Source: Callipepla californica brunnescens
Lineage: Eukaryota > Chordata > Aves > Galliformes > Odontophoridae
Assembly: GCA_023055505.1 (NCBI GenBank)
Contig: JALIRH010000023.1
Coordinates: 11,838,271-11,902,270, forward strand
DNA: 64,000 bases
Direction of reading: 5' to 3'
The notes beneath the pieces are model-generated. The model did not search any database and was not told the origin of the DNA. It saw only the letters and a list, made by a program, of their open reading frames with translations. Below are positions 58,728 through 64,000 of the stretch, piece after piece. How positions within the stretch are numbered: the stretch's first letter is position 1; every line of letters starts with the position of its first letter. The position numbers and the translations under genes are program-made.

Positions 58728-61700
58728 GTAAGCATAAAGAATATGAGAAGAGATATGGAATGTATTATAAAGGTAGTGGTGTTTGGGTGTGGGATATTTA
58801 ATCCTGAAAGTTCCCTCTTAGCTATTTCAGGAACACATATTTGATTTAAATATTATTGCTGTTTAGAATGAAATTGATTTGGATTTGGAATTACCATTCA
58901 GCATGCCATCCTCAAACTATTTTGAAAAGCTTCAAGAATAATAATTTCTTGGGGGGCAGAGTAGGAGTCTTTACTAAAATCAACTCATTTGACAACAACA
59001 ATTGACAGCATGTCAGAGGAGCACATGCAGAAATATAAGATCTGTTAAAATATTCATTGAACATTAATGAAGGGATGCAAAAGTACATGGAAGATTCTTG
59101 TCACTGAGCTGCATGGACATTACAGACAAAAGCTAATAAGCTTTAATACAGTTAGTTTAACCACTAGAAACAAACAAAAATTCCTCTTTGTAGAAAGACT
59201 GTTTAAGTTGCATGCTTATTTACTAGATGCTTCGTAAATCTGGCTCTCCAGTCAGAGTCTTTTCATATCCCTTCATCAGCTTCTGCTCTCTGTGAGCAGA
59301 AAACTACTAACCCATTTTATAGTCAGTCATCTAAGGTAAAATTGCATGAAAAAGGTCTGATGAATGTTGGATACTGATCCTCAGGATACTACAGTAAGAT
59401 TTTTGCATTTGCTTTGATGTGAACAAAATGATCACAGCTGAAGGTGTAGGCCATTGTTTGGGTTGGGAGTTATGCCATTGCTTTTCATATTTAGAGAATG
59501 CTCTGTTTCTTATTGCAGTTATTGTTTTTTTCTTCCTTTGCTGGTTGTTTTTTGAATGTTTATTAACAAACCTTTGTTTCTCTGTGAGCAGAAACATTGT
59601 GAATAGTCTTTCCTGTACACAAACTTTGCATTGTGATATTTTGTCAGGGGCATAATATTTATCGTCATCATCCCTGAAATGTGCATCTGTAATTCATAAT
59701 AAGATCTTAAAAGGAATTTCCTGTCTTCATTCATGTGCAGTTACCCAGATATCTTACTGCCTGCACTCAGTTGCTATATTTAATGTAGCACTGTAAGGCA
59801 GTCATTTTCAAGAGACATGCTGCTAATGAGCCATATTGGTCCCTTTTTCTTTTTTCTTATTTTATTTAGGCTACTGTTAGAGGTTAAGGAGGTCTGAAGC
59901 ATACTCTGGAATATCTCAAATAATGCAAATGGATTGTGAGAGGCTAGTTCAATAATTTTGCTTGCGAACAGTTGTCTATGAAATCTGTGATGTATTTATT
60001 CTGCAGCATGCACTTCTGAGTAAGAGTTAATCTGTCACCTAGATTATGGTCCCAGCCATTCTGTTACATTACAGCATTATGCTTTATAGTATTCATATCT
60101 GATATCTCAGCATCCTGAGTTTATTAATAAACAGAACACGCACACACAAATCAAATCATTTATTCTGGTTTTTTTTTTTTTTTTTTGTTTTATTTTGCAA
60201 AGAAAAAAAAAGAGGGAAAATATCCTTTATTTTAGTGTGTATTTTACTTGTTTGAGTCTGTGGAAGAAGACATGCTTCATACATATTGTTTAAAATATAA
60301 CTGTGTAGACAAACTCAAGTGCTCCAGATTTTAGCCTTGTGAGTAGTCCAAATTAATACAGTACAGTTGCATAGAGTAGAATTAGCACTAGCAGTTGCAT
60401 TTTAGGTGCTTTGCCATCATGAATAAAATATAGAAGGCATGGTTTTGAATTACCATGGCTGATCTTCTGTTTTCTCTTTTACTAAAACTTCTTTTTGCGA
60501 ACAAACTTTTCATGGTACATATTTTAGCTGTGTAAAATTAATCAGGATACAGTTGATAATCTTTGCAGTGGCTGATGTATTGTTGAAAGTGTACACTGAT
60601 AAATTATTTTCCCCAACCTTCTCTTCACAAAAGATGACATCAAGTGTGAGTTATAAGCTTAAACAGAAAATCTTTTAATGTAGAGCAACTGCTTGTTTAC
60701 TGTGAGTGGCTTGCCACTGACATCTGTTCATACAGATCTGTACCTTCTCTGTGCTGAAGGCACCGTAGAACCAAGATGTGTTGTCTTATGAGATTATATT
60801 ACATTTTGTTTTGCAAACAGCATTTGAGGATAAATGCTTAGTAGTCCATTCCTAATTTCAGAAATGATGAACAGAACTATGTACATTAAGAAAGTAACTG
60901 TAACATATATCAGGATTAAATACCATGATGTAAATACGTTAGTTGTTGATGTAAACCTTTTGCATTCCATTTAGTATGTTTCTTATCTTCCAGCAACATG
61001 AGGCTCATAGCAACCAGATATTTAAACCACAAACAGATGGATACACTTATTATATAAATTATTTTTAGATACATTTTTGACTGTTTTCTCTTTCTAATCT
61101 TAAAATAGAATACAATACTAGAACTGCATAGCAGTATAAAAGATGAAATTATATCCTTTGATTTTATTTACATGTGAAATAATTTCTTTTGTTAACTAAC
61201 AGCAAGGAACTACCTTACCCTGTATTGTTTAACAAGAAGACCAGCTTGTTAAAATAAAAATTCAGTAAATCACACTTTCCTGTGCACAGATACAAAGCGA
61301 GGTGTAAAGTCAGAGATGTCTAATATTACTAAGGCTTATGTTTTGCAAAGGGCACTTTGAATATATTACCTTGATGCATAAATCAAATAGTGAGAACTTG
61401 TGTGGTTTTCAAAATAAAACTAAGCCTGGATTTGTACTGTGTTATTACTAAGAATTGCATTTATTCTTACCTAAGAATCTGCAATTTTATAATTAAATAA
61501 CTGATGTTGAAGTATACCCCATATACTGAGATACTTGGGCAAAATTGTACAAATAGAACAACAAGTAAATTTTACATTGCTTGTGCTGCTGAATACTACA
61601 CTTGCATTTCATGGGCTAGAACACATAGGAGGGTCAGTGTTTTTGTCTAATCTCTGCTAAACAGAGCTGATCAACTTGAGCATGCACATGGAAAATACAG

Positions 61701-62517
61701 AGCAAATGCTTTTTATCTACCCTTATGTGTCCACACAAAAGTACCATAATTAGATCTCACTTGATTAGCACAAAATATTTTTTTCTGGCAGTGACAACCC
61801 AAGAAGTATTGTCTGCTTTTATTTAATGGTGCTGAAAATACTTTCACTTTTCTCCTTCAAAATTCTTTTAAAGTACCATGAACAGGATACCTTCATCTTT
61901 GGAAAAAAAACCAGAAACATTGTGACAAGTGCTTACCGTATGCTATTCATGTTGGAGACAGAATTAACCTAACAGTAATAATTAAAGAAGTGAATTCATT
62001 TGTGCATGCATTTCTGATTTAAAACAGTAAGTGACTGGGAATGATTGCATCCTCTGTTTTTCCATGTTGCAGTCTGTTGGCTATCTCAAATGTAAAATAG
62101 ATTTCTGTGATATGTGAAATATAATTGCATGTTTTTGAAATCTCTGTTTGTTTCAGGTATGAGGAAAGGAAGTTTAACATAAATGCTGATTTGTATCTTC
62201 TTTATTTTCAGAAATATTTCTGAAGAAGTTGTATGTTTTTAGAGAAAAATCTGTTTTTTGCAGTCCAAGCATTGAGATAAGAATTGTCTTTTTTTATCTC
62301 TGCCAGTTTCTTTAGCAGTGGCCAAAGGTTCATATTCAGTAAGAAAGCTTACTAAAGCAAGGTTTTTAATAACTCCTTAATTATATATATTTTTAATTTA
62401 TAAAATGACATAATGCATTTGCTGCAGTTAGTAAAATGAAGTTGAGTTGTTCATCAGTAACACTACGTATTGCCAAAGGTACTGTAATATATGAGTTGCT
62501 GATTTCTGTTGCTGTAG
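58728..62517. other. Non-coding stretch after PDZ7
   Basis: AT-rich with a T-run at 60170-60187. No exon of PDZ8 or beyond and no repeat family is recognised. Confidence 0.6.
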
Positions 62518-62589
62518 GAGGTATCAAATCCAATTAGGGTTACCTTCCGTTGTTCTGCAGCTAACACTTTTGCTCCCACACCATTCAAG
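62518..62589 (+). pseudogene. MPDZ: Possible MPDZ-like linker exon after PDZ7
   Basis: The acceptor is GCTGTAG and the donor GTTTGT (weak). The 24 open codons are phase 0 at both ends, as required: EVSNPIRVTFRCSAANTFAP, then TPFK. Human MPDZ has FSSTNPFADSLQ shortly after PDZ7, a loose match. Tentative. Confidence 0.35.
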
Positions 62590-62874
62590 GTTTGTCTTGA
62601 TTCTAGTGAGAAGGTGATACTTCATGCATGTGCTGTGCATTTGTACATGACCTGTGATACCTTTTGGAATCCTGCTTATTCCTCCACCTGTGCATCCTCT
62701 GTATGAAGTGGTACTCCTCCAGGTGCCATTTTTAGTATCTGCTTGGCTGTGATCAGTGACCCTGATAGCCAAATGGGTTCATGATGTGCTATATGATGCT
62801 TTGCATTTTGAATACTGTAATGTGAAATACTGTGCCATGTCGCACTACAAGTATTTCATGAATTAAAGTTTTTT

Positions 62875-62905
<31 letters not shown>

Positions 62906-63869
62906 ATGGCTTGATTCAGAGAGAAGAAGTCTTATGTACACAAACTGGGGGTCTAGCTGAAGTTGCTAGAGGTGTGTGTGTGACAGGCTGAGTTCTGAAA
63001 GCAGAAGGTGATCCCCTGTGTCTGAATTGCATAGTAATACCCTTGGCCTTTTCCTTCATATCTTCTGAAAGAAAAAATTACAGTGCTTCTGGAACTCCTC
63101 TCTTTTTCATCCCTGCTTTTCAACCCTACTGAGGTAGAATTCTGTCACCAAATTTTCTCCATGCTGGTGTTAGAAAAAAGTACTTTTGCTGTTCATGACT
63201 GGTCTTTTCACCCTTCTCTGTTTCTGATGGGTAAAATTTCTTTGTTGTAATTTTGCTGCATCAGTTGAGGCTTATGTTTTAGAGTATAATTTCCAAAACT
63301 TGCAAATATTTTTGTAATGCATTGTCTCAGACTGCCTTGGATTTCAAGGCATAGACTTTTAAAATCGAATTTAAATCTAAACTGCTGGCTTGGGTGCCTT
63401 TTTAACATTTACTAGGCTTTTGATATTGAATGACTTCTTCGTTACACTCCAAGCAAACTTTATTAATGAAAGGGTAGTTTTTTCAAGCAAAAGCAGAATG
63501 AGGGAACTGAAATACATCATCTATGTTTTCTTCGGGGTGTACAGAGAATGAAATGAACTCATTTTCTCTTTGAGATGATAAATCTCAGTATCCCAAAGTT
63601 GTTAACTTTCCAGACTTTTCAACACCTTAAGTTGAAAGTAGATTATTGTCTAAGGTGTATGTTGTTATTCTGTGCACTCTGAGGTCTGATAAAGCATTTC
63701 AGTGCTTCTAGCTTCTACAGACATTATCTGAAATGTTATTTTCAAGCTTGGTAATGGAGGATAGTGAAAACTGAAATTATGAGAATAGAGCTATGAAGAT
63801 AGTACTGAATAAACACTCTGTTGCAGATATACTTATCAACAACTGATGGGTATGGATAGCTGCATAATG
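62590..63869. other. Non-coding stretch with simple repeat
   Basis: Contains the T-run and GT repeat at 62868-62906. Nothing else is recognised. Confidence 0.6.
62868..62906 (+). repeat. T-run followed by GT microsatellite
   Basis: About 19 T residues and then about nine GT units. Confidence 0.9.
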
Positions 63870-64000
63870 ATGATATAACCCCCTGTGAGGACAGGCTGAA
63901 AGAGCTGGGGCTGTTCAGCTTGGAAAAGAGAATGCTCCAGGGAAACCTGATAGTGGCCTTTCCGTGTCAAAAGAGAGGCTGCAAGAAAGAACGGCACAAA
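63870..64000 (+). mobile_element. CR1 LINE fragment cut by the window end
   Basis: It reads GAGGACAGGCTGAAAGAGC, then TGGGGCTGTTCAGCTTGG, then AACCTGATAGTGGCCTTTCC, the well-known CR1 sequence at the end of ORF2. It continues beyond the window. Confidence 0.88.

Noticed and set aside
1..64000. tRNA, rRNA, CRISPR or bacterial-type operons
   Set aside because: Nothing with cloverleaf boxes, spacer-repeat arrays or ribosome-binding-site gene clusters was seen; the window is vertebrate intron-exon DNA.

Overview
The window looks like avian (bird, possibly galliform-like) genomic DNA. It is AT-rich, has vertebrate genes split into small exons with canonical GT/AG splice sites, and carries many fragments of CR1 LINEs, including typical CR1 3' ends, plus one internally deleted mariner-type element. 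Assignments come from protein families I recognise by eye; no search was run.

Layout. (1) 786-19314, plus strand: the 3' half of MAMDC2, a secreted protein with four MAM domains. Seven exons encode the third and fourth MAM domains and the conserved C-terminus. All are open, splice phases agree across every junction, and several AATAAA signals follow. The 5' half lies left of the window. (2) 19315-32300: 3' UTR and intergenic DNA. It contains one isolated exon that closely matches the coiled coil of SMC5 (24123-24281), CR1 fragments, a mariner remnant and a large minus-strand CR1 (28378-30890) that keeps its ORF1 esterase-like and ORF2 endonuclease regions. (3) 32301-58727, possibly to 62589, plus strand: a decayed copy of MPDZ (MUPP1, a multi-PDZ scaffold), with remnants of PDZ3 to PDZ7 in the right order. 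It has two in-frame stops (36366-36368 and 38235-38237), lacks the second half of PDZ4 and at least one linker exon, and has no recognisable L27, PDZ1 or PDZ2 exons upstream. (4) 58728-64000: mostly featureless intron-like or intergenic sequence with one weak candidate exon, ending in another CR1.

Interpretation. In vertebrates known to me SMC5 neighbours MAMDC2, while MPDZ belongs to another part of the same ancestral block (human chromosome 9, bird Z). An intact MAMDC2 end next to one surviving SMC5 exon and a broken MPDZ copy suggests a region in decay after rearrangement. A W-chromosome (degenerating gametolog) origin is the explanation I favour. A decayed segmental duplication elsewhere is the main alternative. 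The sequence alone does not decide between them.
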